A stretch of DNA of 64,000 nucleotides from Candidatus Nitronereus thalassa (GCF_032191465.1 NZ_JAQOUE010000001.1:1240001-1304000), one strand, 5' to 3'. Positions 18,262 through 27,639 are shown, counted from the first letter of the stretch. Numbers and translations: made by a program. Notes: generated by a model from the letters alone, not told the origin.

Positions 18262-20297
18262 GACACAGCACCAATCATCATCGCGTCTACTTCGGAAATT
18301 TCTTGAACCTCGGCTTGGGTTTTGGCCACCAAGCTCAACTCATAGACCTTAGGATTTTTTCCCCTCACCGAGATTTGACGTGTCGTATCATCACATTCAG
18401 ATGCGGAAAACGAGACACGAGAAAAATATGACTTGCCCACTGGAAACGATGTCACCAATGGGACGAGGTATCCCGTCGACTGTTTGACCGCCATAGACAA
18501 GGTGGTTCTGTGATCACCCACTAGCATGGTGCCTTCCGTCATTCCCAACCCTCCATTCGCTGACACCAAAAAGGAGACGGCCCGAGAATGGTCAATGGAC
18601 CCAGCCTGCAACAAAAATTTCTCAGGGACGAATCCGCCGTTATGAGTTTGGATCATGAGGGAATTATAATCGAAGGCATCAGGCATTAACGTAATGGGCC
18701 ATAGCCGAAGGGCCCCAGCCGGGACTTTGTTCCAAAATAATTGATAACGTACATGAAGCTCTCCATTCCATCCCAGACATAACGATTTTTCTATGGGGCC
18801 AAACCGGGTCGGAATCGTACAACAGATTTCCACACCGCCATCACCCACCATGGGCGTAACATCTGGTTCGACAGGAACCAAATCCGTAATTTTTGGTCTA
18901 CCGTACGACTCCAGCACTAAGTGACCTGAATAAAAATCAGCACCCATCGTAATATCATCAAAGAACCCATGGTGTATTGTTCCGATAAGAGGTTTCGTTG
19001 AAACGGCATGTACCCAAAAACCATCAATGGCAAGCCCCCGTCTGCAGTTCAATCGAGCCTTGACTTGGTTATTTTCCACCTCAAGATATTTTCCACATCG
19101 GCGAATCTCCCATTGTGGATGAAACTGGGAATATGAATAGGTTTTCCCTGGAAGGATGAAAGGGGAGGCTTTTTGCTGCGTGGCCAAACCCAGTTTTTTT
19201 TGAAACCGGTTTAAGCGTTTCTGGTAAGCCACCCACCGACGTTTGGTAATATGGGTTCGAAAGTCGCTACTCCAAAGATAGCAGAGCTCTTTCCAATCAT
19301 CGTCCGTCACAAATGGATTCATCTTCAGGGCTTCAAAGGCACGGTAGCAGGCGGCATTGATTCCCGCATCATCACGCCCGGTGACTGCCCATCGAAGTAC
19401 GTTATATTTAGCCTGTTTCTTCACGGGAATGGGGCATTGCGAGGATTCTAATCGTAGGTGATGCCCGGCTAAAGAATTTTCCAGAAATCTCAAGGTGTCG
19501 CTGGGACGGATAAATTGAAAGCGATCATCACCTTTCAATTGAGCAAATATGAATCGAATGCGCTCCCATTCATCGGCCATGGGCGCCGGCTCTGTGAGAT
19601 ACCGCCCTGGACGATAATCAAACACCTCAGCATCGTTTCCATATAGAGGAAAAACTCTTGGCGTCGATCCCACATGATGACCGAGATAGGTGAGATAATC
19701 TGCCCATTCCAAATCCCCATGAACAAACCGTTGAAATTTTTGAAAGGCGATGGACTTATTCCATATCACAGGAAGCTCTTGCCCAGAGGGACTAGAAACA
19801 AGTTGAGGATAATACCGCCACTCTGGGCTCCATTCGGGATTTTCGTGAAAAGGATTATCCCATTCCATCATCATGGCTTGAAAACCGGCATTCACATAAT
19901 GATCGATGATCCCCGCGGAATAAGCCTGTTCATTGATAAGCGCAAGGGACGGGGAACACCCGAGCAATTGCTTGTAGATTTCGTTTCCAAACCGGAGATT
20001 CGCACCATTCACTTCAGCAGGAACCAAAGGACCAATAATTTGGGCATAGCCGCTTCCAACAAATTCACAAAGACCGTCATCAATCAGTTCTCGTAACTGT
20101 TGAACCCAGGTAGGATCAATTTCGAAGATGCTTTCCAGGGTGGCGCCCGTAGCTTCAATACCAATGGGAACCCGTAAATCTTTAGAAAGTTTTAAAAGTG
20201 GCCAGTAGCAGCGGGAAATAACCGAGAACCGTTCCTCTTCTTCAATCGAGGAATACGCCAGGTTCAAGTGAAAAACGGTAAAAAGGTTTAATGACAT
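18258..20297 (-). CDS. GH57-like glycoside hydrolase/transferase
   Basis: 679 residues, cytosolic. The N-terminal ~350 residues resemble the GH57 barrel: FTVFHLNLAYSS near the start, ALINEQAYSAGIIDHYVNAG with Glu123 where the family nucleophile falls, and LYGNDAEVFDYRPGR with Asp222 in the DAE-motif position of the general acid. A C-terminal beta-rich part follows from about residue 390. Substrate is unknown: GH57 members act on alpha-glucans, galactosides and glycan precursors. It overlaps the ATP-grasp gene by 10 bases and the sialidase-like gene by 4, so it belongs to the maf-linked operon. Confidence 0.65.
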   Translation of the reverse strand: MSLNLFTVFHLNLAYSSIEEEERFSVISRCYWPLLKLSKDLRVPIGIEATGATLESIFEIDPTWVQQLRELIDDGLCEFVGSGYAQIIGPLVPAEVNGANLRFGNEIYKQLLGCSPSLALINEQAYSAGIIDHYVNAGFQAMMMEWDNPFHENPEWSPEWRYYPQLVSSPSGQELPVIWNKSIAFQKFQRFVHGDLEWADYLTYLGHHVGSTPRVFPLYGNDAEVFDYRPGRYLTEPAPMADEWERIRFIFAQLKGDDRFQFIRPSDTLRFLENSLAGHHLRLESSQCPIPVKKQAKYNVLRWAVTGRDDAGINAACYRAFEALKMNPFVTDDDWKELCYLWSSDFRTHITKRRWVAYQKRLNRFQKKLGLATQQKASPFILPGKTYSYSQFHPQWEIRRCGKYLEVENNQVKARLNCRRGLAIDGFWVHAVSTKPLIGTIHHGFFDDITMGADFYSGHLVLESYGRPKITDLVPVEPDVTPMVGDGGVEICCTIPTRFGPIEKSLCLGWNGELHVRYQLFWNKVPAGALRLWPITLMPDAFDYNSLMIQTHNGGFVPEKFLLQAGSIDHSRAVSFLVSANGGLGMTEGTMLVGDHRTTLSMAVKQSTGYLVPLVTSFPVGKSYFSRVSFSASECDDTTRQISVRGKNPKVYELSLVAKTQAEVQEISEVDAMMIGAVS

Positions 20298-21538
20298 AGT
20301 GAGAGCATTGCCTGAGAAATAGGAATTGTCTCGATCTGAATATTCTGAACTACGTTTTGGGCCCTATTGGCGGCTTCTTCTCTCGTCTCTCCCGTGGCAA
20401 TCACGACTCCGGCTCTTGCCGGATGATGCTCAATGGTACCCACAACATCTCCGACCTGAACCCGTACTTGCAAAAAAGCAATCCCAGGTTTATGAGCCCA
20501 ATGGGAAAAGTCAGAAATCCGCGTGACCCTTCCTGGCGATGGGAACAGATATCGTTGAGCAACACATTTTTGGTAGCGAGGTAATAAATCTTCCGGTTTG
20601 GGTTTCTGCCCTAAGGCCACATAAATGGCATGCCGAACAAATTCCACTCCCGTATTTAAAGGAATTTCGTGCGTACAAAAATACCCGCCGCTCAGACGAG
20701 CCGCGATCTCAATGATGTACGGTTGACCATGGTGGACAACAATATCCCCCTTCACCACTCCCTCGACAATGCCCAGACTTCTGGCTGCCTGCTCAACCAC
20801 CTTGCCAACCAATTCTTGCTGTGACGGAGAAAGATGACTGGGCAAATCACCTCCATTTTCAATAATATGTGGGGCATAGGTTTCTAACAATTCATAATTG
20901 CGATCAGAAAAACCAGGGGTATGGGCAACCCCATCGACCATCATCGTTTCTGTACTCACCTGAGGCCCATCTAAAAATCGCTCAACCAGAACTTGCTGGG
21001 AAGGCGAATATGACAAAGAAAATTGGTAAGCCCAGGCTAAATCGATTTCAGCCGTCAAACGAAGAACACCCCGGGCACCGCGACTATCCACTGGCTTAAT
21101 CACCAGTGGCAATCCTTGCTCAAGAACGATTTCCTGTAAGTGCGTTAAAGAATGAACCAAAGAAAACCAGGGAACGGGAACACCATCCGCCAATAACTTC
21201 ATTTTCATCGCATATTTGTCTGTAGCCAGTCGGGCCGACTCACGGGAAATCCCCGGAAGCCCCAGGTCTTGAGCTATGGCAGCCACGGTTTGTGGGACAT
21301 CAGAGCCCATACACATCACGCCATGAATGGGTCTGACGGTTTCGCAAAACATTTTTGCCTGAGCGACCGTGCGACTAACGTCATACGTATCGGTAAGAAG
21401 AAAGTCGTCAGCTACAGCTGCACCTTCTGCATCTGCATCCCGGTCACTCACTACCACATGCAAGCCCATCGATTGAGCCAACTGAATGCCCGGTACAGCC
21501 TCTATGCCCCCACCAACGACAAGTAAGGTCCGTTTCAA
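20288..21538 (-). CDS. ATP-grasp carboxylate-amine/thiol ligase
   Basis: 416 residues. An N-terminal Rossmann-like domain (RTLLVVGGGIEAVPGIQLAQ) precedes the ATP-grasp fold. Visible motifs are RLATDKYAMKMKLLADGVPV, PLVIKPVDSRGARGV (phosphate-binding loop) and GDIVVHHGQPYIIEIAARLS with the metal-binding Glu near its end. Such enzymes join a carboxylate to an amine through an acyl phosphate. In this setting it might attach an amino acid or acid to an amino sugar, which is speculation. The start overlaps the SDR stop (ATGA). Confidence 0.75.
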   Translation of the reverse strand: MKRTLLVVGGGIEAVPGIQLAQSMGLHVVVSDRDADAEGAAVADDFLLTDTYDVSRTVAQAKMFCETVRPIHGVMCMGSDVPQTVAAIAQDLGLPGISRESARLATDKYAMKMKLLADGVPVPWFSLVHSLTHLQEIVLEQGLPLVIKPVDSRGARGVLRLTAEIDLAWAYQFSLSYSPSQQVLVERFLDGPQVSTETMMVDGVAHTPGFSDRNYELLETYAPHIIENGGDLPSHLSPSQQELVGKVVEQAARSLGIVEGVVKGDIVVHHGQPYIIEIAARLSGGYFCTHEIPLNTGVEFVRHAIYVALGQKPKPEDLLPRYQKCVAQRYLFPSPGRVTRISDFSHWAHKPGIAFLQVRVQVGDVVGTIEHHPARAGVVIATGETREEAANRAQNVVQNIQIETIPISQAMLSLCH

Positions 21539-22293
21539 AAATATAATCCCCCATTCACATTGATCGTTTGTGCGGTTATATAACTACTCATGTCAGAAGC
21601 TAAAAACACCACGGCCTGCGCCACTTCCTCCGGAGTGCCAAGTCGCTTGAGCACAATCTGCTCCGCAGCCTGTTGGACACTTGGGGCCTGCAATCCTGAT
21701 TGGGCCATGTCTGAAGCAATTAACCCTGCCGCAACCGTGTTGCATCGAATATTCCATTGAGCCCCAAAACGAGCAATCACCTGTGACAAAGAAATCAGCC
21801 CGGCCTTACTTGCCGCATAATGCGCGGTCCGCGGTCCCCCGTATTGTCCACTGACCGACCCAATATTAATAATACTCCCATGTTGTCTTTTTTTTAGAAA
21901 CGGAAGGGCCTCCTGCGCACATATAAACGGACCTTTTAAATTCACGGAAAGAATCCGGTCCCAATCTTCGTCCAAGATTTGATCAAAGTCCGTAGGCTGA
22001 TTGATTCCAGCATTATTCACCAAAATATCTACCCCACCATACGTGTCTTCAATACGAGACAACGCTGACGCAATGCTCTTCCGATTCGTCACTTCCACAG
22101 ACAAGCAACAGCTCGTCCCCCCAGCCGCCTCAATGTCTTTCACGACACTTTCTGCTGCTTCAACTTTGTGCTGATAAGCTACCGCAACACGAGCTCCCCC
22201 TCGAGCCAAAGCCAGAGAAATGGCCTTTCCAATCCCCCGGCTTCCACCAGTCACGAAGGCAACTTTTCCATCAAGTTTTTCTATCATGGTCAT
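21535..22293 (-). CDS. SDR-family oxidoreductase (FabG-like)
   Basis: 252 residues. It has the classical short-chain dehydrogenase layout: NAD(P)-binding TGGSRGIGKA, NNAG at about residue 92, a catalytic Ser in IINIGSVSGQYGG, the YAASK Tyr/Lys pair, and an ending AQTINVNGGLYF. In C. jejuni the SDR PtmA belongs to the legionaminic-acid locus, so a nonulosonate-related role is reasonable, but fatty-acid-type FabG cannot be excluded by sequence. First gene of the SDR/ATP-grasp/GH57/sialidase/maf unit, after a 223-base gap. Confidence 0.75.
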   Translation of the reverse strand: MTMIEKLDGKVAFVTGGSRGIGKAISLALARGGARVAVAYQHKVEAAESVVKDIEAAGGTSCCLSVEVTNRKSIASALSRIEDTYGGVDILVNNAGINQPTDFDQILDEDWDRILSVNLKGPFICAQEALPFLKKRQHGSIINIGSVSGQYGGPRTAHYAASKAGLISLSQVIARFGAQWNIRCNTVAAGLIASDMAQSGLQAPSVQQAAEQIVLKRLGTPEEVAQAVVFLASDMSSYITAQTINVNGGLYF

Positions 22294-22349
22294 GGCGTAT
22301 CTACGTAAATATTTGACGCGAATCTCTACTTAACTCGTCCACGGCCTGA

Positions 22350-22365
22350 CGCAATAACACAACCG
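22350..22365 (-). promoter_or_regulatory. Possible sigma-54-type promoter before the SDR gene
   Basis: The - strand reads CGGTTGTGTTATTGCG: GG and GC are 10 bases apart and TTGC is intact, but the CAC part of the -24 box is missing. It lies in the only sizeable gap of the island, about 57 bases before the SDR start. Weak on its own. Confidence 0.25.
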
Positions 22366-22516
22366 GCGACGGGTTCAGGGACTTCAACCGAAGGCTCCTT
22401 TTTAAAATTGCAGCATCTCAGTAGTTCCTTCGATAAATTTCTTTGAAAAGGATCCACCATGGAGGAACATTCTTGAATAAAGGAAAGTTGCCCTATGCCT
22501 TTGATTCATTTTTCTT

Positions 22517-24403
22517 TCATTGAGCAGAGTCTACAGAGGCGAGGTGTTCCTCTGGTAATGGTGAAACCCATCGAGGAACAACTTGTGCGGATTTTGTATG
22601 TGATTGAATAATATATGCCTGAACATTGCTCTCATTTCGATCTTGCATTTCTACAGTTTCATATTCAGGAAATTCTTCTAAGAGTTGGGTCCCAATCCAA
22701 TTCATTGAATCAACAGATAGATTTGAACCAGCAAATTGAACGTTAAGTTTTTCATCTAGATAATTTTCTGTGATATTGACTCCGATATGGGGACCCTGAC
22801 CATGTTGAGATAGTTTATCCACAGTTACAGACATTATATCTTCTACAATTTCAAGCTCGACACCACACTCTTCAGCAAAATTGGCTGCCATACGATCTTG
22901 GACGAATCGCAGAATTCTTCTTTGTCGTGCCCCTCTCTTTAGGCGGTCCGCACGCATGTGAGCATCACGAATAATTTCACGTGAGGCTTCATCAGAAATA
23001 AGTCGCGAATGAAAATATGAACTTCGTTGGTGGAAGAGCGTCAGGAAGTCTTCGTCGTAATTGATCAAACCTTGCTCTTTGCAATATTCAAAAATTTCTG
23101 TTCCTGGCAGAGGAGTCAATACGCTGATTTCCGGGCTATCTGGCTGAACATCTTCCATAAAGCAAAGGGTTTCCTCGATATCAGCTGCGGTTTCCCAAGG
23201 AAAACCGATCATAATAAACATCGTTAAATGGAGACCTGCCTCTTGAATAATTCTTGAAGCACGGCGTACGGTTTCCTCTGAACTAGCCTTCTTAATGTTT
23301 TTCAAGGTTCGTTGGTTGCCGCTTTCTCCTCCAATAGCCGCTGCCACACAATTAACTTCCTTCATAGCGTGAATCACTTTTTCATTCACCAAATGAGGAT
23401 GAATCTCACACCACCAACGAAATTCGGACTTTGGCAAATCCCCAAGGCCTCGCTTTTGCATCTCTTCACATATTGCCAAGGTATAATCGAGATCAGTGAC
23501 AAAAATATCATCCTGGAATGAAAAGAAGGAACTCCCATACTTACCTTTGATACTTAAGATCTCATCAACGATATAACGGGGAGAATGACGTCGAACTTGG
23601 CGGGTCCAGGTCGCCCGAGAATCGCAAAACGTACAGCCGTAAGGGCAACCACGTGAAGAGAATAGATTGCTAAAATCATTTGGTGTCATTTGATGACTAT
23701 GAAGAATAATATCTCTCTCAGGGAAACGCAGCGTATCAATGTCAGAGATAAGTGGTCGATCAGCATTTTGAATGAATGGTCCTGTCGATACTGAACTTGC
23801 ATCCAACATTAAGTTACGTTTTAGACTTGGTGTTTGTACAATATTCCCATTTCGCCTAAATCCAATTCCTGCAACACTTCCAACTTCTTGATTGCCTCGA
23901 TTAAGGGCTTGGATCAGCTCCACAATCGTGTCCTCACCTTCACCCCGTGCAACGAAATCCGCCTCCGTACGCTCTAAAACATGGTCCGGATTCGCAGTTG
24001 CATGAGGTCCCCCCACAACAATAATCACCTTCGGCAAGGCTTGCCGAATTAAATGAATAACCGTCTTGGCAATAAAAAACTTTGCTGTCCGAACTGACAT
24101 CCCAATGAAATCTGGCTGATAATCGACAACCGTAGACACAACTTCTTGATAAACAGGATGCTGCTCATTGGTGACATCTGCCAAATATTGATCAAACATA
24201 TTCATTTCTTCTAAGTATCCTCGATTGGCCACACATAATCGCTGATGAGGGTCAAGGTCGGTATTATAGATCACCACATCCCTGTAACCCTTTGACCGAA
24301 GCGCAGCGGAAAGATAGGCAGCTCCTAGCGGCACACCCCGTTGCTCTTCGTTTAAAAATCGATAAAATGGTGGGTCCATCAACATAATTCTATTGATTTT
24401 CAT
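22517..24403 (-). CDS. B12-binding-domain radical SAM protein
   Basis: 628 residues. The ATG at 24403 is chosen because GGGAGG precedes it by 6 bases; an upstream in-frame ATG lacks one. The N-terminal ~180 residues look like a B12-binding domain (RGVPLGAAYLSAALRSKGYR, then VVGGPHATANPDHVLERTEA). A radical SAM core follows with SSRGCPYGCTFCDSRATW, placing the 4Fe-4S cysteines at 253, 257 and 260. The DxHxxG base-off cobalamin motif is not obvious. Members methylate unactivated carbons or rearrange skeletons; here sugar C-methylation is a guess. The gene closes the long island transcript, 10 bases after a small coupled ORF. Confidence 0.8.
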   Translation of the reverse strand: MKINRIMLMDPPFYRFLNEEQRGVPLGAAYLSAALRSKGYRDVVIYNTDLDPHQRLCVANRGYLEEMNMFDQYLADVTNEQHPVYQEVVSTVVDYQPDFIGMSVRTAKFFIAKTVIHLIRQALPKVIIVVGGPHATANPDHVLERTEADFVARGEGEDTIVELIQALNRGNQEVGSVAGIGFRRNGNIVQTPSLKRNLMLDASSVSTGPFIQNADRPLISDIDTLRFPERDIILHSHQMTPNDFSNLFSSRGCPYGCTFCDSRATWTRQVRRHSPRYIVDEILSIKGKYGSSFFSFQDDIFVTDLDYTLAICEEMQKRGLGDLPKSEFRWWCEIHPHLVNEKVIHAMKEVNCVAAAIGGESGNQRTLKNIKKASSEETVRRASRIIQEAGLHLTMFIMIGFPWETAADIEETLCFMEDVQPDSPEISVLTPLPGTEIFEYCKEQGLINYDEDFLTLFHQRSSYFHSRLISDEASREIIRDAHMRADRLKRGARQRRILRFVQDRMAANFAEECGVELEIVEDIMSVTVDKLSQHGQGPHIGVNITENYLDEKLNVQFAGSNLSVDSMNWIGTQLLEEFPEYETVEMQDRNESNVQAYIIQSHTKSAQVVPRWVSPLPEEHLASVDSAQ

Positions 24404-24413
24404 GATTACCTCC

Positions 24414-24566
24414 CTAGACAAACATCCGAACCGGGAATGGGCCAACTAGTTCTGTTTGGGCAAGACGATGAGCTCTCTTAGGCCGCACCAAGGGGAACGG
24501 TTGCTTAACGAAGATTGTTTCCCCATGAACTACATACCTGGGGGGATAGACATGTAAGTATTTCAT
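24414..24566 (-). CDS. Small 50-residue protein coupled to the transketolase gene
   Basis: The frame starts at an ATG that overlaps the transketolase C-subunit stop (ATGA) and ends 10 bases before the radical SAM start. The product is basic, rich in Arg, Val and Pro (start MKYLHVYPPRYVVHGETIF, end LVGPFPVRMFV), with no membrane segment and no cysteine. I do not recognise it. The exact coupling and the tight fit between two real genes argue that it is translated. It could also be a relic of a longer gene. Confidence 0.45.
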   Translation of the reverse strand: MKYLHVYPPRYVVHGETIFVKQPFPLVRPKRAHRLAQTELVGPFPVRMFV

Positions 24567-25588
24567 TGCCCACTCCTTGCCATCTGAGTAGCTTGACTGT
24601 CCTCCATGCTTTCCCTTCGCTTTAAGACCCGGCAAACAGCCTCAGCGATTCCCTTAGAACAGAGGCCATACTTCACGGCGAGTTCTTCAGGTTCTCCTGA
24701 CTCACCAAAGGAATCCTTTACCCCCACAAACTCCATGGGGCAGGGATGGTCCCGGACAAGCACTTCAGCCACGGCACTGCCTAACCCTCCATAAATGTTA
24801 TGGTCTTCAGCGGTGACAATCGCACCAGTTTCTTGAGCGCACGACACCACCAATTCCCGATCGATTGGCTTAATCGTCGACATATTCACTACTCGCACTG
24901 AGAGCCCTTCTTTCGCCAACAATACAGCTGCATCCAAAGCCCTCGCCACTTCAACCCCACAAGCGATAATGGTGACGTCCTTGCCTTGTTGAAGGATTTG
25001 CCCTTTTCCAATTTCAAATTGGTAGTTGGGATGAAGAATCCTTTTCGCAGGACTCCGCCCAGTTCGCATGTACACCGGGCCGTCATACATCAGCACGGCT
25101 TTCGTAGCTTGCTCCATTTCATATGGATCAGCCGGAGAAATCACCACCATTCCAGGAATGGCGCGAAAGGCCGCGAGATCTTCCAAGCATTGCGCTGAAC
25201 CCCCGTCAGGCCCCACATCTAATCCAGGATGACTGGCCACAATTTTGACATTCCTTTTGGCATAGGCAACCGAAAGCCTCGCCTGCTCTAATGCACGCAA
25301 ACAAAACACGGCAAAGGTCGTGACAAAAGGCACCAGCCCCACACTAGCTATTCCACCCGCCACTCCCATCATGTTTTGCTCCGCAATGCCACATTGATAA
25401 AACCGATCAGGGAAAGCCTTTCGAAAGTGATGGGTCCCCGTCCCTCCAGCAATATCGGCATCTAACACCACAAAGTTAAGATATTGATCACCAAGCTGCA
25501 CTAACGTACGGCCAAATGCCTCTCTCAAAGAGTCTCCACTGGATCCGATTTGAACCGGAACTGGTTGCCCCACTTCACACATTCCCAT
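24563..25588 (-). CDS. Transketolase C-terminal subunit
   Basis: 341 residues, carrying the pyrimidine-binding and C-terminal domains. Key marks are FYQCGIAEQNMMGVAGGIAS, whose Glu activates thiamine diphosphate, and GLDVGPDGGSAQCLEDLAAF. The C-terminal domain includes GKDVTIIACGVEVARALDAA. Together with the next-upstream gene it makes a split transketolase that moves a two-carbon ketol unit between sugars. Overlaps the N-subunit gene by 14 bases. Placement inside a sugar island suggests a dedicated rather than central-metabolic substrate. Confidence 0.88.
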   Translation of the reverse strand: MGMCEVGQPVPVQIGSSGDSLREAFGRTLVQLGDQYLNFVVLDADIAGGTGTHHFRKAFPDRFYQCGIAEQNMMGVAGGIASVGLVPFVTTFAVFCLRALEQARLSVAYAKRNVKIVASHPGLDVGPDGGSAQCLEDLAAFRAIPGMVVISPADPYEMEQATKAVLMYDGPVYMRTGRSPAKRILHPNYQFEIGKGQILQQGKDVTIIACGVEVARALDAAVLLAKEGLSVRVVNMSTIKPIDRELVVSCAQETGAIVTAEDHNIYGGLGSAVAEVLVRDHPCPMEFVGVKDSFGESGEPEELAVKYGLCSKGIAEAVCRVLKRRESMEDSQATQMARSGQ

Positions 25589-26444
25589 GGAGACTCCTTT
25601 GAATTTCTTCGTTGGTCATTCCCAAATCATCAAGGCTGGTTTCCATATCCTCCAGTTGCAACTTCACACTCCCATGCCATGCAGGATTCCCTTCCATAAA
25701 GCTGACGCCCTTTCCCTTGAGGGTATGCGCAATGATAAGAGTAGGCCCCAACCCATGGCTCCTCGATTTTGCCAATGCCTCAGAGATTTCAAAAAAATTG
25801 TGTCCATCGATTTCTAGAACATGCCAATTAAATGCTTCCCATTTGGCCCCTAAGGGTTCAAGCCCCATGATGCGTTCATTGAAATCATCGCTTTGGAGTT
25901 TGTTATAGTCGACGATCGCACAGAGGTTATCTAACTGGAATTGAGCCGCACACATCGCGCCTTCCCAAATTTCGCCTTCCTGTAATTCTCCATCACCCAG
26001 TAGCACGTACACACGTTCTGCCTTTTGTTGCTTCTTCAACCCTAGGGCCATCCCGATTGCCACGGAAAAACCTTGTCCCAGGGACCCCGTACTGGCTTCC
26101 ACGCACGGCAGGTCAAGCACATGGGGATGACCTTGTAGAGGACTTCCCAGTTTTCGCAGTGTCTTGAGTGCGGTTTTTTGTAAGTAACCCATTTCTGCAA
26201 GAATCGCATAGAGGGCTGGACAAGCATGGCCCTTGGAAAGGATAAATTTATGGCGTGAGGTAGATTCCCTGTCTTCAGGAAACACGTTTAACTCCTCACT
26301 CCATAACGCAGTTAATAGATCTGCTGCAGACAGTGAGCCCCCAGGATGTCCCGAGCCCGCAAAATATATTGACAATAGGCTACCAATCCTCACCTGGCGT
26401 GCACGTTCGATTAGGAGGTCTTGATTAATTGCAGAACACAGCAT
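25575..26444 (-). CDS. Transketolase N-terminal (TPP-binding) subunit
   Basis: 289 residues. The thiamine-diphosphate motif is complete, from LLGDGELQEGEIWEGAMCAA to an Asn about 28 residues on (IVDYNKLQ). Other transketolase marks are FAGSGHPGGSLSAADLLTAL and FILSKGHACPALYAIL. Works with the C-terminal subunit encoded immediately after it. Split transketolases of this size are common in archaea and in some bacterial polysaccharide clusters, where they may build branched-chain sugars. Confidence 0.88.
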   Translation of the reverse strand: MLCSAINQDLLIERARQVRIGSLLSIYFAGSGHPGGSLSAADLLTALWSEELNVFPEDRESTSRHKFILSKGHACPALYAILAEMGYLQKTALKTLRKLGSPLQGHPHVLDLPCVEASTGSLGQGFSVAIGMALGLKKQQKAERVYVLLGDGELQEGEIWEGAMCAAQFQLDNLCAIVDYNKLQSDDFNERIMGLEPLGAKWEAFNWHVLEIDGHNFFEISEALAKSRSHGLGPTLIIAHTLKGKGVSFMEGNPAWHGSVKLQLEDMETSLDDLGMTNEEIQRSLHGNV

Positions 26445-26451
26445 AGTTGTT

Positions 26452-27639
26452 TCAACTTATCGTTACAGGTTGTTCTGCATTGGCGGCATCGAGCAATTGT
26501 ACGACACCAATGACTTCACACGATGGAATGAGGGTATGCACCTCCTCTTGAATCTCAGAAAAGTAGGAGCGGGACATAATCAGCACCACGTCGGGGTTCA
26601 GGGCTAAAAGATCATCAGGAACTTTCAAGTGGCACCCATGAACCGAAGAGGTGAATTTGACGAGATGTTTATCGATCACACCTTGTAAGGCTTGGGTATT
26701 CAATCCACCAATCTGCACAAGCACATCAAATAGTCTCCCGGCTCCCCACACAACCACGCGCTGCTTGTGCAGTAGCTCATTCAAGGTGTCCCCGACCTTC
26801 CGCAATCGAGATTTACCCTGAGCCATTGTCTCTTGATAGCACCTAATCAAATCAAAACTTTTTGTGGCTAAGGCCGGCATTTCGCCACCGAAACGCGGCG
26901 CAGGCTCTTCCGGCTTGCGCCCCACACATGTAAGGTTTTCCAATGAGGAATCCGGCACAATGGCTTCTACCTGGAATCCAGACACTTCAAGGTAATGGGT
27001 AAGGTGCTCAGGAAGAAAATGGAAAAGGTGTTTATCAATAAACCATTCTTCAACCACATCCTCGCGCCCTACAAATTCTAAATTGGGCACTTCAAGGAAT
27101 AACAACCCTCCCGGGATCATGGCTTTTTCAATCTGCCTTAAGGTTTCTCGTGGAGAACGAAGGTGCTCAAGTGTATGTCCGCAATACACTACCTCAAAGG
27201 TATTGTCTGGCAAGGTGACGTCTTCAATACGATTGACAAGCACATCAATGCCTTCGATTGAAGAATAGTCCCCAACAATATTGGGGTCAGATTCGATAGC
27301 CAAAATTGATGCCTGTGGAGCTAACGCCTTTATGTGCTTCACAAAAGATCCGCGATTGGATCCAACATCTAAACATGAATGGATTGTTTCCAAATCTACG
27401 AATTCCTGCAAAACGGATATGGCTACTGTTGTACGAAACCCTTTGCCATATCGAATATTGCCCCAGTCAGCCCCACCTGATACGGCGACTTTTCGGTCGG
27501 CAACATGATCGATTCTTGGCAAACTTTGGACCAAACCACAAACACAACACACATAGACGGAAAGACCGCGGGTCCCTGTGGGAGCTTGGTACGCACGTTC
27601 CATTCTTTCTTCCTGACACAAATCGCAATAGCTGTTCAT
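26452..27639 (-). CDS. Zinc-binding class I SAM methyltransferase with C-terminal Rossmann domain
   Basis: 395 residues from ATG 27639, which overlaps the sulfotransferase stop (ATGA). The N-terminus has a four-cysteine pattern (CDLCQEE ... VCCVCGLVQ) as in sugar C-methyltransferases of the NovU/TylC3 type. The SAM-binding motif is CLDVGSNRGSFVKHI, with later VVYCGHTLEHLRSPRETL and a C-terminal nucleotide-binding-like segment RVVVWGAGRLFDVLVQIGG. This three-part layout fits a sugar C-methyltransferase, so a methyl-branched sugar is plausible. Substrate not proven. Confidence 0.75.
   Translation of the reverse strand: MNSYCDLCQEERMERAYQAPTGTRGLSVYVCCVCGLVQSLPRIDHVADRKVAVSGGADWGNIRYGKGFRTTVAISVLQEFVDLETIHSCLDVGSNRGSFVKHIKALAPQASILAIESDPNIVGDYSSIEGIDVLVNRIEDVTLPDNTFEVVYCGHTLEHLRSPRETLRQIEKAMIPGGLLFLEVPNLEFVGREDVVEEWFIDKHLFHFLPEHLTHYLEVSGFQVEAIVPDSSLENLTCVGRKPEEPAPRFGGEMPALATKSFDLIRCYQETMAQGKSRLRKVGDTLNELLHKQRVVVWGAGRLFDVLVQIGGLNTQALQGVIDKHLVKFTSSVHGCHLKVPDDLLALNPDVVLIMSRSYFSEIQEEVHTLIPSCEVIGVVQLLDAANAEQPVTIS

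Noticed and set aside
24404-24445. Longer N-terminus for the radical SAM protein
   Set aside because: The internal ATG at 24403 has a strong GGGAGG at ideal spacing and the extension runs into the preceding small ORF.
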